Positions 26,730 through 35,723 are shown, counted from the stretch's first letter. The stretch is DNA of 64,000 nt from Stenotrophomonas sp. ZAC14D1_NAIMI4_1 (GCF_003086775.1 NZ_CP026001.1:1328407-1392406); one strand, 5' to 3'. Notes: generated from the letters alone by a model not told the origin. A program made the numbers and translations.

Positions 26730-27410
26730 ATGTCCATTGGCGCGATTCCTGACGTTTCGCTGGTCGATAACAGCGAACAGCGCACGCCGCTGATACTGGT
26801 GCTCGACTGCTCCGGCAGTATGGGGGGCGGGCCGATCGAACAGCTCAACGCTGGCCTGAAGCTGCTGGAGAAGGAGCTCAAGGACGACGTGATAGCGGCC
26901 AAGCGCGTGCGCGTGCTGCTGGTGGAATACGGTGGCATGGACACTGCCGCCGTACGTGGTGACTGGTGTGATGCAATGGATTTCACCGCGCCGGCGCTGA
27001 AGGCCAACGGCACCACCCCTACCGGCGCGGCGGTGGAGCTTGCCCTGCAGGAAATCGAAGATGAGAAGCAGCGCTTCCGTCAGGCTGGCGTGGCCTACAC
27101 GCGGCCATGGTTGTTCCTGATGTCCGATGGCCAGCCGACCGATGCCTGGCAGTCGGTGGCCGAGCAGTGCCGCGGTGCCGAGGAACAGAACAGGGTGGCG
27201 GTTTTCCCGATTGCAGTGGGCGATGCCGATCTCGGTGTGCTTGGCGAGTTCAGCCGAAATGGCGAGCGCGGGGTGAAGCGCTTGCAGGGCCTGCAGTTCA
27301 AGGAGCTGTTCATGTGGCTCAGCGCGAGCATGCGTGTGGTGTCCAATTCGACGCCCGGCGGGCAGGTTCAATTGCCGGCGACCGATAGCTGGTCGCACGC
27401 GCCGGTCTGA
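26730..27410 (+). CDS. TerY-like von Willebrand factor A protein
   Basis: A cytoplasmic vWA-domain protein of 226 aa. The metal-ion-dependent adhesion site is complete: DCSGSMGG (D26-x-S-x-S30), the Thr in GTTPTGAA, and the Asp in LMSDGQPTD (about 131-138). This matches the TerY/YegL type, which in other bacteria is encoded with a PP2C phosphatase and a kinase (the TerY-P triad described in tellurite/stress gene studies). ATG 26730 has a strong CGGAGG site at 26715-26720. Two nt separate its stop from the GTG of the phosphatase gene. Role inferred: metal-dependent protein-protein interaction and regulation by phosphorylation. Confidence 0.85.
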   Translation: MSIGAIPDVSLVDNSEQRTPLILVLDCSGSMGGGPIEQLNAGLKLLEKELKDDVIAAKRVRVLLVEYGGMDTAAVRGDWCDAMDFTAPALKANGTTPTGAAVELALQEIEDEKQRFRQAGVAYTRPWLFLMSDGQPTDAWQSVAEQCRGAEEQNRVAVFPIAVGDADLGVLGEFSRNGERGVKRLQGLQFKELFMWLSASMRVVSNSTPGGQVQLPATDSWSHAPV

Positions 27411-27412
27411 CC

Positions 27413-28168
27413 GTGGGCTGGCGAGTTATGGCTGCCTCGGCTACGGGGCGGTCGCACGTTGATCGCGGGCAGCCCTGCCAGGACGCGCATGCCGCCGTAT
27501 GCAACGGCGCGCTGCTGGCGGCGGTGGTCTGCGATGGTGCAGGTTCGGCCTCGCACAGCGATGTCGGGGCGCAACACGTGTCGCGTAGCGTCGCTGCTGC
27601 GGTGGCGGCGGCACCCGCCTTGGGCCATGCACCACTGGCGGTGCCCGTGGACGTACTGCGGCCGATCATCGAAACGGCCATCGATGACGCACGCGGTGAA
27701 CTGGCGCTGTTGGCTGCCGGACGTGGCCTGCGCCTGTCCGATCATGCCTGCACCCTGGTAGGGGTAGTAGCCGATGCGCGTGGTGGCTGGTTCTTCCATG
27801 TCGGCGATGGGGTGGCCGCGTGCGCGTTCAACGATGAATCTGCCGATGCAGTGTCGCTGCCGGCCAATGGCGAGTATGCCAACGAAACCTGGTTCGTCAC
27901 CGGAGCCAGTTGGCGGCAACAGTTGCGGCTGACCCGTTTTGAAGGGCCGGTGCAGGCGCTGGTGCTGATGTCCGACGGCGTGCAGCCCTTTGCGATGACG
28001 CGCCGTGGGGACACCTTGTTCCAGCCGTTCTTCGCGCCGGTGCTGCGCTATCTCTCTGCCGTGGATGAAGTGCATGGCAGCCAGGCTCTGCAGGCGACCT
28101 TGTCCGACCCGCGCACCGATGGCATTACCGGTGACGACAAGACCCTGTTGATCGCACTGCCGGGCTGA
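27413..28168 (+). CDS. PP2C-family protein serine/threonine phosphatase
   Basis: A protein of 251 aa with the PPM metal-binding aspartates: RGQPCQDAHA (about 19-28), VVCDGAGSASHSD (about 38-50), FHVGDGVAAC, LMSDGVQPF and GDDKTLLIALPG at the C-terminus. It resembles the YegK-type phosphatase that accompanies YegL (vWA) and YegI (kinase) in enterobacteria. The GTG start at 27413 is 2 nt after the vWA stop, and the kinase start is 4 nt after its own stop. It probably reverses the action of the adjacent kinase. Confidence 0.85.
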   Translation: MGWRVMAASATGRSHVDRGQPCQDAHAAVCNGALLAAVVCDGAGSASHSDVGAQHVSRSVAAAVAAAPALGHAPLAVPVDVLRPIIETAIDDARGELALLAAGRGLRLSDHACTLVGVVADARGGWFFHVGDGVAACAFNDESADAVSLPANGEYANETWFVTGASWRQQLRLTRFEGPVQALVLMSDGVQPFAMTRRGDTLFQPFFAPVLRYLSAVDEVHGSQALQATLSDPRTDGITGDDKTLLIALPG

Positions 28169-28172
28169 ACAC

Positions 28173-29600
28173 ATGCCTGGGCGCAGTGGAGAAACCATCT
28201 TCGACCAGCGGCGCCAGCCGCTGACCCTGCTGCGCCTGCTCAAGAGCGGTGGCGCCGGCAGTGTGTTCACTCTGCAGGAGCGTCCGCGCGAGGTCGCCAA
28301 GCTTTATCACTCGGCCAAGGATGCGCCGCTCTACGAGCGCAAGTTGCGGGCAATGCTGGAACTGCAGCCGGATCTGCCGACGCTTCGTGAGGGTGGGCGC
28401 GAACGGGTCCAGATCGCCTGGCCGACCGGCCTGCTCCGTGACCGTGGCGGGCGCTTCATCGGCTTCAGCATGCCGATCCTGGACGTGTCGGCCACCACCG
28501 ATCTGGAGCACGTACTGCAGGAACGGCAGGCACGTGCCGCAAAGTTGCCCACTGGTCTGGGCGCGAAGATGACCCTGGCTGCGAATCTGGCCGCAGCCCT
28601 CGCGGCCTTGCACCGCTGCCAGCACTACGTGGTCGATCTCAAGCCGCTGAATGTACGCTTCTACCGCGATTCGCTGTACATCGCCATGCTTGATTGCGAT
28701 GGCTTCAGCATCCAGGGCAAGGGCGAGCGTTTCCCGGCCGGCCAGGTGACCACCGATTATCTGGCGGCCGAGTTCCAGCAGCGTGGGGTCAAGCCGGGCG
28801 AGGAAGAGGCGCAGGATCGCTTCGCATTGGCAGTGATCGTATTCCAGCTGCTCAATTCGGGGCTGCATCCGTATGCCGGGCGTCCCCAGGGTGCCGACGT
28901 GCCCAACGACCTGCCTGGGCGCATCGCTGCGCGGCTGTACCCCTATGGCCGGCGTGGCAGCAGCCGCCTGTTGCCCTCACCGGTCAGTGGCCATGAGATG
29001 TTCCCGCTGGCCCTGCGCGATCTGTTTGACCGCGCTTTCTCTGCGCAGCCGCAGCACCGTCCATCGGCGCAGGAGTGGTCGTCGCTGCTGATGGGCTACG
29101 CGCAGCGGAGTGGCGGCCAGTTGGTGGCGTGCAGCAAGGAGGCCAGCCACCAGCACTTCGCCGGGCTGCCCTGCGCGGCATGCGCGCGTGCCGGCCTGGT
29201 CGCACGCAGTGCGCAGGTAGCGCGGGTGGCACAGCAGGCGAAGGGCGGCAAGGGCCGCGGTCGCAAGCGGAAACGTACCCGCACGGCCTCGCCCCTGCGG
29301 CAGCCGGCAGCCGCACGTCCGTTAGCGAGGCCCGTAGCGAGGCCGGCAGCTCCTGGCGCTGCCGCTACAACCAGTCAGCTTCCCGGCCTGGGGTCGCGGG
29401 TGACGATGGCGGCGGTTGGCACCCTGTTGCTGGGCTGGGTGGCCGGCTGGGGCATGCCGGCCTGGCGTGCCTACAGCGAGCTGCCCTCGCCGGGCTGGTG
29501 GGATGGCTTTGAACTGGCCGTGCAGTCCGGCATGCTCCTGCTGGGCGTGCTGTTCTACATCGTGTGTGTGCCGGTCTTGATCCTGGGGAAGCGGCCGTGA
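28173..29600 (+). CDS. Membrane-anchored protein kinase with zinc ribbon
   Basis: A protein of 475 aa. The kinase-like domain covers about 20-310: a glycine-poor loop (KSGGAGSVF), catalytic segment YVVDLKPLNVRF (about 151-162, Asp replacing part of the HRD motif) and metal-binding DCDGF (about 174-178) in place of DFG. A zinc-ribbon-like module follows at about 318-340 (C-x5-H-x-H ... CAAC), as in TerY-P kinases. A basic, proline/alanine-rich linker (GRGRKRKRTRTA) leads to two hydrophobic segments (about 410-430 and 445-470), so the kinase is attached to the inner membrane. The stop overlaps the GTG of the next gene. Confidence 0.82.
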   Translation: MPGRSGETIFDQRRQPLTLLRLLKSGGAGSVFTLQERPREVAKLYHSAKDAPLYERKLRAMLELQPDLPTLREGGRERVQIAWPTGLLRDRGGRFIGFSMPILDVSATTDLEHVLQERQARAAKLPTGLGAKMTLAANLAAALAALHRCQHYVVDLKPLNVRFYRDSLYIAMLDCDGFSIQGKGERFPAGQVTTDYLAAEFQQRGVKPGEEEAQDRFALAVIVFQLLNSGLHPYAGRPQGADVPNDLPGRIAARLYPYGRRGSSRLLPSPVSGHEMFPLALRDLFDRAFSAQPQHRPSAQEWSSLLMGYAQRSGGQLVACSKEASHQHFAGLPCAACARAGLVARSAQVARVAQQAKGGKGRGRKRKRTRTASPLRQPAAARPLARPVARPAAPGAAATTSQLPGLGSRVTMAAVGTLLLGWVAGWGMPAWRAYSELPSPGWWDGFELAVQSGMLLLGVLFYIVCVPVLILGKRP

Positions 29601-31279
29601 AGTGGCTGGGTTGGCTGGCCGTGCTGCTGGCGGTTCTGATTGGCCTGACGCCGTTGTGGGCGTGGCTGGGCAGTCTGGTCTACTCCGCGTTTGATGTGCT
29701 GGGCCACTTGGGTGCCCGCCCAACCATCAGCGATGGCCGCGCTGCCTTCCGCGCAGCGGTGATGCTGGGCGGCACGGTTTCGGTGCTGTCGCTGCTGCGC
29801 GTGGCCTGGGTGGACCGGTCCGGCGATTACCTGGTGGCGGCGCTGATGCTGGGTCTGGCTTTTGGCGTAGTGGTGGTGTTCTCCGGTGGCGAACGCCCTG
29901 CTGATCGCGACGGGCCACGCGAGGTCTACGTCGGGGCGAACGACCTGGCGCGTGATCAGCGGCAATGGAGTTCGCGCGAGGCATTCGAGCAGAGTTCGCT
30001 GCAGACAGTGGAAGCGGCGATGCGCGCCGGCGCCCGTGGAGACCTGGTGGAGGTCGATCACCTGTTGAGCGAGCTGAAGACATCTGCCCAGCTGTGGCCG
30101 CGCGCGTCTGACCATGCGCGTGAATACGCGCGCCTGCGCGACCAGTACAGCGCAGTGGTGGACAAGATGAACGCACTTTCGCCGCCCAGCCGCAACGGCG
30201 CCACCGATCGCAGTGTGCTGGATGCAAGGCGGAGCCCGGAATACAAGGCGCTGGACGCGGAATCGACCGAACTGCTTCGGCAGATGTGGGCCGCTTCGCC
30301 ACGCCGCCCGGCCATCGCCCTGGCGCTGCTGACCGAGGACATGAAAGCGCTGTCGATGCGAAGCTTCTTCGGCAGGCGGCAGCCGCCCCCTGCGTTGGAC
30401 GAGTTGCCACTGCAGGAGCGCGTCTATCGGATCCAGACCCTCCTGGACCAAGTGCTGGCCTACGCGCCCAACGAAGCTTCTGTGTGGAAGGCCTACAGCG
30501 ATGTGATGGCCGACCAGGACGAGGAACTGGCGCTGGGCGCGCGCGTGGTGGCCGGCCAGTTGGAACAGCGGCTGCGCAGCGGCGTCGACGAGCGTGACTA
30601 CCTCAATACCGGCTATATCCTGCTGGGCAGCGACGTGCGTCTGGCGGCCATCATGATTTCGAGCGGCTCCAGGGAGCGCTCCCGGATTCTGGAGGCGCGG
30701 GCCCGCGTGCTGCTGGGGCCGGTTGCCGACAAGGCTGATGACGGTGCACGTGATGACGCCAGCAACGACACTGCGGCTTCGCCTGGCCCGACGGAAGAGC
30801 CGGGCGTGCCAGTGGTGTCGGTGATGCCACTCGTGGATGAGCCCGGCGCAGAGCGTGCACTGCCGCCGCGCGGAACGCTGGCAGATGGCACCGGCTTGTG
30901 GGTGCCGCCGCGACCCAGGGCGTCCGCAGCCCCAGCGCAGGAAGACGGCGTGCCGGCAAATGTGGCGGAGGGCGATCAAGGAACGCTGCGGTTGGATCTG
31001 GCCGCAGCCGGCTTCATGCCTGAGCCGTTGCCGCCTCTGCCGGCCGGCGTCGTCGTTGCCCACCACGCGCGTGTGTTGCTGGTGGTTGATGTCTGGGAGG
31101 ACGGGCGGGTGACCTCGGTCCTTGTGCAGAAGAGCAGTGGCGTCCTCGCGCTGGACCAGGCAGCGCGGGCGGCGGCGGCCGGCTGGCGCAGTGCGGGCAA
31201 GGTGCCGGCTGGCGGGGAGCGGCGAGGGGTGGCAGTCGAGTTCCTGCCGCCGCGTGTCGAGCCGCCTCTCCTTCGCTGA
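29597..31279 (+). CDS. Membrane protein with C-terminal TonB-like domain
   Basis: A protein of 560 aa. Three N-terminal hydrophobic segments (about 3-22, 50-67, 79-97) are followed by a long charged region, an acidic and proline-rich stretch (about 380-470), and a C-terminal domain with the TonB-C pattern (ARVLLVVDVWEDGRVTSVLV, LDQAARAAAAGWR; about 495-555). The GTG start overlaps the kinase stop (GTGA). I do not know this protein as part of described TerY-P triads. The topology suggests a periplasm-facing TonB-like tail; it may be the output or substrate of the kinase/phosphatase pair. Energy transduction is not implied, since no ExbB/ExbD genes are nearby. Confidence 0.7.
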   Translation: MKWLGWLAVLLAVLIGLTPLWAWLGSLVYSAFDVLGHLGARPTISDGRAAFRAAVMLGGTVSVLSLLRVAWVDRSGDYLVAALMLGLAFGVVVVFSGGERPADRDGPREVYVGANDLARDQRQWSSREAFEQSSLQTVEAAMRAGARGDLVEVDHLLSELKTSAQLWPRASDHAREYARLRDQYSAVVDKMNALSPPSRNGATDRSVLDARRSPEYKALDAESTELLRQMWAASPRRPAIALALLTEDMKALSMRSFFGRRQPPPALDELPLQERVYRIQTLLDQVLAYAPNEASVWKAYSDVMADQDEELALGARVVAGQLEQRLRSGVDERDYLNTGYILLGSDVRLAAIMISSGSRERSRILEARARVLLGPVADKADDGARDDASNDTAASPGPTEEPGVPVVSVMPLVDEPGAERALPPRGTLADGTGLWVPPRPRASAAPAQEDGVPANVAEGDQGTLRLDLAAAGFMPEPLPPLPAGVVVAHHARVLLVVDVWEDGRVTSVLVQKSSGVLALDQAARAAAAGWRSAGKVPAGGERRGVAVEFLPPRVEPPLLR

Positions 31280-31362
31280 CCGGATTCATCCGCCATGGCC
31301 ACGGGGAGTACAGGAAGATCCAAGGTCGTCAGACCCCGGCCGCGTATCCGGCAGAAACAGCT

Positions 31363-31385
31363 GTAGTGCCAGCCCATGGCTGGCA
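31363..31385 (+). repeat. SMAG palindrome
   Basis: GTAG at 31363 followed by the palindrome TGCCAGCCCATGGCTGGCA. It is 83 nt after the TonB-like gene and could end that transcript. Between 31280 and 31578 I otherwise see only the first copy of a direct repeat and no gene. Confidence 0.7.
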
Positions 31386-31430
31386 GAGCCGAAGCCAATC
31401 ACCTATCGCGTCCTGTACGCTGAATCCCCC

Positions 31431-31500
31431 ATTGCGTCAGATCGCCCCAGGCCATCAGTCTTCCCTGCTTCCCGTCGCGCTGCTTCATACCAGCTGATGG
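31431..31500 (+). repeat. Diverged 70-bp direct repeat, copy A
   Basis: This begins ATTGCGTCAGATCGCC and ends near GCTTCATACCAGCTGATGG. Copy B (32138-32207) begins ATTGCGTCAGATTGCC and has GCTTCATACAACTAG at the matching place. Both are followed by a TAAGCGAGA element (31559 and 32207). The repeats bracket the gene at 31579, which suggests a tandem duplication in which one gene copy was lost. Confidence 0.6.
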
Positions 31501-31578
31501 AATCAGTTCGACCGCGCCCAACAGGGTGCCGCAGGCAGCTGGCCAGTGAATTATCTTGTAAGCGAGAGGATGTGATGT

Positions 31579-32103
31579 ATGACGACGGTCATCGGTAAAC
31601 CATCGACCCTCGCATTGGAATACTGCATCACGAGTGCCTCGATGATGATGGGCTATTCCCGATTCTGGCTCGGCAATGCATCCCTGGGCAGCATTGAGGA
31701 GCTTGTCTATCTGGACGGCTATGTGATGGGCTGTCTGCACGACTTGCGTCGAAAAGGGACTCTGCATGCACGTTACGCGCACTTGCAGGGGGCTGCGTTG
31801 TTTCATGCGCTCGATGATGATCTGCGCCTGAGCGATCAATGTGCGGCAGCTGATTCTCGAGAGGACGCTTATTCCTATCTTCTTCAGTGCGGCACGTTGT
31901 TCGACGTTTATACGGTCTTCGCCTACCGCAACGAGACGGGCGCGTTCTGCGTGCTATGGCGTCTTGAATCGCCAGTTGAAGATTTGCCATATAGCGACCT
32001 GGCAGCGGCGACCCACGAAATTCACTTCGCTGAGTTCACTGGCGAGCAGCTCAACGCGGTCATCGAGCAATTCGCGCAGGTGATAAATGCGACACCCAGT
32101 TGA
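31579..32103 (+). CDS. Possible immunity-type protein
   Basis: A soluble protein of 174 aa with no signal peptide. The opening MTTVIGKPSTLALEYCIT and the acidic alpha/beta character recall small immunity proteins of polymorphic toxin systems (an Imm42-like pattern), but this is a weak resemblance. No toxin gene is visible next to it. It is flanked by diverged direct repeats, a layout often produced by duplication of immunity genes. GCGAGAGGATG upstream provides a ribosome-binding site. Confidence 0.45.
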   Translation: MTTVIGKPSTLALEYCITSASMMMGYSRFWLGNASLGSIEELVYLDGYVMGCLHDLRRKGTLHARYAHLQGAALFHALDDDLRLSDQCAAADSREDAYSYLLQCGTLFDVYTVFAYRNETGAFCVLWRLESPVEDLPYSDLAAATHEIHFAEFTGEQLNAVIEQFAQVINATPS

Positions 32104-32137
32104 ATTGGCTGTCGCTTCCGGCACGGTAAATCGGTCG

Positions 32138-32207
32138 ATTGCGTCAGATTGCCTCAAGCCACCCGTCTTTCATGCATTCACTCACGTCGCTTCATACAAC
32201 TAGTAGT
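32138..32207 (+). repeat. Diverged 70-bp direct repeat, copy B
   Basis: Second copy of the repeat at 31431-31500. After it the TAAGCGAGA element is present, but no matching gene follows. It lies in 32104-32654, a 550-bp stretch without a convincing gene. Confidence 0.6.
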
Positions 32208-32470
32208 AAGCGAGAAACGTCACGCACCTGGCCGGTTATCGAGCTTTTTGCGGCTCCACGTGTCGCATAAGCCTCTACGCCAGTCCGCTCGCGACTTCCC
32301 TTGTCGTCACCGCCACTGACCCCGCATGCAACACTTCCCACCGCACTCTCGATTCCCTCCGAACCTTTCGGATTTTTCTCATTGAATCGAACGTGCAGGC
32401 GTAGACAACATGGCGCGCCACCGAAAAAGGGTGGCCGGGTGTGCAAACCCGAGCATAGCTGTAAACGCTT

Positions 32471-32506
32471 GCCAGCCGGCACCGTCCTGAAGCGGTGCCG
32501 GCTGGC
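32471..32506. repeat. Perfect 14-bp hairpin in a long leader region
   Basis: GCCAGCCGGCACCG and CGGTGCCGGCTGGC form a perfect stem with an 8-nt loop (TCCTGAAG). It lies 148 nt upstream of the gene at 32655. It lacks a T-run and a GTAG end, so it is neither a classical terminator nor a SMAG unit; it may regulate the downstream gene or be another palindrome family. Confidence 0.6.
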
Positions 32507-32654
32507 AATCCGTCGGCCTTTATGGCGGGCGGTGCGTGGGGATCTTCGGATCCGCCGGTCAATGGTAACTCTCTGTCCCGGTTTGCAACCCGCACCGTCC
32601 GCCACCCGCCTCCGCGCGGTGGCGCTGTCAAATACAGCCACGGAAGCCGATGCC

Positions 32655-33011
32655 ATGACCACGCGCAAGAACCCGCCGCTCCATGTTGTTGATGCCGTCA
32701 ACGACGATGAAGACCCCACCTCCGATATCAGCACCTTCCAGGGCTGCCTCACCCGCATCCGGGATGGCGAAGGCTCCGATGGCATGCTCTGGCCAGAAGA
32801 AAACCTGTCCGACGGCCGCAGACAATCCTTGGCACGTATCGACCGTGCGGCCGTGGCGATCCTCACGGCGGCGGAGATGCTGCATGCGGCCAACCGCTGC
32901 AAGACCATGGCCACGCCCCGCCGCCACCTCGATGAGGGCGTGGTGGAAGGGCTTTTCTTCGCCTGCCGCGAGCTGGCGGAACTGGTGTGCCGGGAAATCA
33001 GGCCGTCCTGA
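32655..33011 (+). CDS. Hypothetical protein
   Basis: A protein of 118 aa, not recognised. It is soluble, with an acidic N-terminal third (VVDAVNDDEDPTSD) and a helical second half containing RIDRAAVAILTAAEMLHAAN and ACRELAELVCREI. The start is ATG 32655. The long upstream leader contains a perfect hairpin and a GTTTGCAACCCGCACCG element. The frame stays open far upstream, but that part has poor coding character. Confidence 0.55.
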   Translation: MTTRKNPPLHVVDAVNDDEDPTSDISTFQGCLTRIRDGEGSDGMLWPEENLSDGRRQSLARIDRAAVAILTAAEMLHAANRCKTMATPRRHLDEGVVEGLFFACRELAELVCREIRPS

Positions 33012-33118
33012 CGTCCTGGCGGGGCAAGCGGGATCGTATACCCCCGCTGTCCTGGCCCGGGGCTGCCTGATACGCTGCGCCAGCGCGCCCCGTCGCGGGG
33101 TCTCAGGGATCGTGTGCC

Positions 33119-34369
33119 ATGGCATCAGGGAATGTGTTGCGCCGAACCATCTTTGCCGCAGCCCTTGTGGTTCCGGTAGCGCTTCCTGCGCTGGCATGGG
33201 CCGCGCAGGAGGCCGAGACCACGCGTTTCGTACGGGAAGCGCGGCAGCTGGAAGCCGCTCCACTGCAGCCCGGTGCGCAGGACATGCGCCGGTGGCTGCT
33301 CGACTGGACGATGGAAACGCCGGATTATCAGGTGATTATCTGCCCGGTCCTTGGGCTGCCCGAGACCGTCGATGAGGAGACCTCGATCGCTCCGGAAATA
33401 CTCGCGCAGCAGATGTTCGGAAATCTGGCCTACCAGATCACGGAGGGCAGTGACGGCGACGAGGTGGACCGGCAGGTGGCCGGCGTGGAAAGTGCACTCA
33501 AGGCCTACGCGGTGTTTTTGAAGGCTGATCCCTCGTTGAAGATCCCGGGCGTGGATCACCTGGCTGCGTTGCAGAAGGCCGGCACCCTGCGCGCGCATGT
33601 GGCGGCGGTCCTTGAGGAAAAGTGCAGCGGCGATGCTCCCAGGGAAACCCTGAGACTGGACGCGGACTATGCAGCGCCGCCTGTCCGGGGACCGTTCCTG
33701 GGGGACTTCCTGCGCGGCACCAGCGTGGTCTACCCGATGCAGGTGGGCCAGTGGCACGCAGTGGATGAGCGTCGGTACGACGATGTGCTCGGTGGCGCTT
33801 CCATCCGCTTCGCGCGGCCGGGCGACACCAGCGGCTGGATCGACCTGTATTTCTATCCCGTCGGCCTGCAGGAGCCGGCCGAGCAACAGACGATGGCCGA
33901 GGGCGAGCGCGAGTCGCTGCTGGACGCGCGCAAGGAATTGATGGCCAGCGAACGGGACATGTCCGCGCTGCAGCGGCTGGTGGTGCCGGTGGCCAGTCTC
34001 GGCACCGGCGGACCGGCGCGGGTGGACGCGAACGCGCTGGACTTCAGCTACAGCAGCAAGGGCAAGGCGTACAGCTCGGTGATGATCTTTGCGGTTGACC
34101 GCATGTACGCCATCAAGCTGCGCTACAGCGTGGAGGCGGCGACAGCCAGCCGCCAGCAGGCGCGCCGGGAGGCAGAGGCGTTCTTCAGGACGATGCTGTC
34201 GGGCGTGCAGGTCAGCAGCTTCGGAACCTGCGGCCGGGTACCTGCGGCGGATCAGCTGCGGCTGCGCGCCGGCTGCGTGGGCGTCGATCCGCTGCTGCCG
34301 GTGGTGGGGGAGGGCCAGCGCGAGCTGCGCTTCGAGTACCCCGCGCCCCATGGCGCTGCGGCGCGGTAA
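33119..34369 (+). CDS. Secreted protein of unknown function
   Basis: A protein of 416 aa with a signal peptide (about 1-28, RRTIFAAALVVPVALPALAWA), so probably periplasmic. There are no transmembrane segments after it. Cysteines at wide spacing (ICPV, EKCSG, GTCGR, AGCVG) could form disulphides. The C-terminal 200 residues look like an alpha/beta domain with FYPVGLQEPAEQQ and AVDRMYAIKLRYSVEAATAS. No family recognised. It lies at the right edge of the accessory region, before the cyo promoter region. The composition is like that of the core genome. Confidence 0.65.
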   Translation: MASGNVLRRTIFAAALVVPVALPALAWAAQEAETTRFVREARQLEAAPLQPGAQDMRRWLLDWTMETPDYQVIICPVLGLPETVDEETSIAPEILAQQMFGNLAYQITEGSDGDEVDRQVAGVESALKAYAVFLKADPSLKIPGVDHLAALQKAGTLRAHVAAVLEEKCSGDAPRETLRLDADYAAPPVRGPFLGDFLRGTSVVYPMQVGQWHAVDERRYDDVLGGASIRFARPGDTSGWIDLYFYPVGLQEPAEQQTMAEGERESLLDARKELMASERDMSALQRLVVPVASLGTGGPARVDANALDFSYSSKGKAYSSVMIFAVDRMYAIKLRYSVEAATASRQQARREAEAFFRTMLSGVQVSSFGTCGRVPAADQLRLRAGCVGVDPLLPVVGEGQRELRFEYPAPHGAAAR

Positions 34370-34673
34370 GGGGCGCCCAGCCATGCAGCCGGACGACACG
34401 CGCCTTGGCTGCATCCCTGAATACGTTCATCGGGCTTTGCCGATTCCGGCATCCCCGCCCCCTGCGCACCCGGTGCGACAACGTGTCGCAGCGATATCCG
34501 GCCACTTCCTGCGCTGGATCATTGTCAATGCCCTTCTTAAATGTTGCGTGACGGCCTAAAATTGAAAGGCTGACTCGACCCCACCTCACTGCCTGTCTCA
34601 ACCGCAGGCGGGACCGGCTTTGGCCGGAGCGGGCAGGACGGGGAACGGCATTCCCTCGCAATTGGATCGACCG

Positions 34674-35723
34674 ATGATTCCGTTGAAAACCCTTGGGCGC
34701 TGGTTGCGCCCGGGCCTGCTGCTGTCGTTGCTGGTGATGCTCACCGGTTGCGATGCAGTGGCCATCCTCAGTCCGAAGGGCCAGATCGGCCAGGATGAGA
34801 AGACCCTGCTGATCACGGCCACCGTGCTCATGCTGCTGGTCGTCATCCCGGTCATCATCATGACCCTGACCTTCGCGTGGAAGTATCGCGCCTCCAACAC
34901 CAAGGCCCGCTACGAGCCGAAGTGGTCCCACTCGACGGCGATCGAGGTGGTGGTGTGGTCGATCCCCTGCATGATCGTGCTGGTCCTGGCGGTGCTGACC
35001 TGGCGGTCCTCGCACGCGCTTGACCCGTACAAGCCGCTGGAATCGGACGTCAAGCCGGTCACCATCGAGGCGATCTCGCTGGACTGGAAGTGGCTGTTCA
35101 TCTATCCGGAAGAGAAGGTTGCGGTCGTCAACGAGATCAAGTTCCCGGTCAACACCCCGCTGAACTTCAAGATCACGTCCGACACGGTGATGAATGCCTT
35201 CTTCATCCCGCACCTGGGCAGCATGATCTATTCGATGGCGGCGATGGAGACCAAGCTCCACCTGATCGCCAACGAGACCGGTGAATTCCCGGGCATGTCC
35301 TCGCACTACAGCGGCCTGGGCTTCGCCAAGATGCATTTCACCGCGTATTCGGTCACCGATGCCGAGTACCGCCAGTGGCTGGACCAGGTCCGCGCCGGCA
35401 CGGAAACGCTGGACAAGGCCACCTTCAAGGCCCTGGGCGAAGCGAAGAACTCCGAGTGGTACCCGGTCACCTACTACGGCACCGTGGAAGAAGGCCTGTT
35501 CAACTGGGTCCTCGCCAAGCACATGGGTGACAACAGGCACTACGGCATGAAGCACGAGCACAAGGCCCCGGCCGACGGTGCCGCTGCCGAAGGCCACGAC
35601 GCCCATGCGGGTCACGAGGGCCACGAAGCCCACGGTGACGCTGCTGCCGCGCCGGCCGAACACGCCGGACATAACGCTGACGAACACGCGGGCCATGAAG
35701 GCCACGCGGGTTCGGGAGAATGA
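34674..35723 (+). CDS. cyoA: Cytochrome bo3 ubiquinol oxidase subunit II
   Basis: A lipoprotein subunit of the quinol oxidase, 349 aa. The signal peptide ends in the lipobox LTGC (about residue 24). Two transmembrane helices follow (about 42-63 and 84-104), then a periplasmic cupredoxin-like domain ([13 protein letters not shown]). The CuA cysteines of cytochrome c oxidases are absent, as expected for a quinol oxidase. The last 60 residues are rich in His, Ala, Gly and Glu (for example [17 protein letters not shown]), which E. coli CyoA lacks. The stop overlaps the cyoB start (ATGA). A TAAAAT at about 34556 may be part of the promoter; its -35 is weak. 34370-34673 holds no gene. Confidence 0.93.
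   Translation: MIPLKTLGRWLRPGLLLSLLVMLTGCDAVAILSPKGQIGQDEKTLLITATVLMLLVVIPVIIMTLTFAWKYRASNTKARYEPKWSHSTAIEVVVWSIPCMIVLVLAVLTWRSSHALDPYKPLESDVKPVTIEAISLDWKWLFIYPEEKVAVVNEIKFPVNTPLNFKITSDTVMNAFFIPHLGSMIYSMAAMETKLHLIANETGEFPGMSSHYSGLGFAKMHFTAYSVTDAEYRQWLDQVRAGTETLDKATFKALGEAKNSEWYPVTYYGTVEEGLFNWVLAKHMGDNRHYGMKHEHKAPADGAAAEGHDAHAGHEGHEAHGDAAAAPAEHAGHNADEHAGHEGHAGSGE

Noticed and set aside
29597..31279. Fourth operon gene as a true TonB energy transducer
   Set aside because: No ExbB/ExbD partner nearby, three N-terminal helices rather than one, and a long acidic middle. Only the C-terminal fold pattern is retained as an observation.
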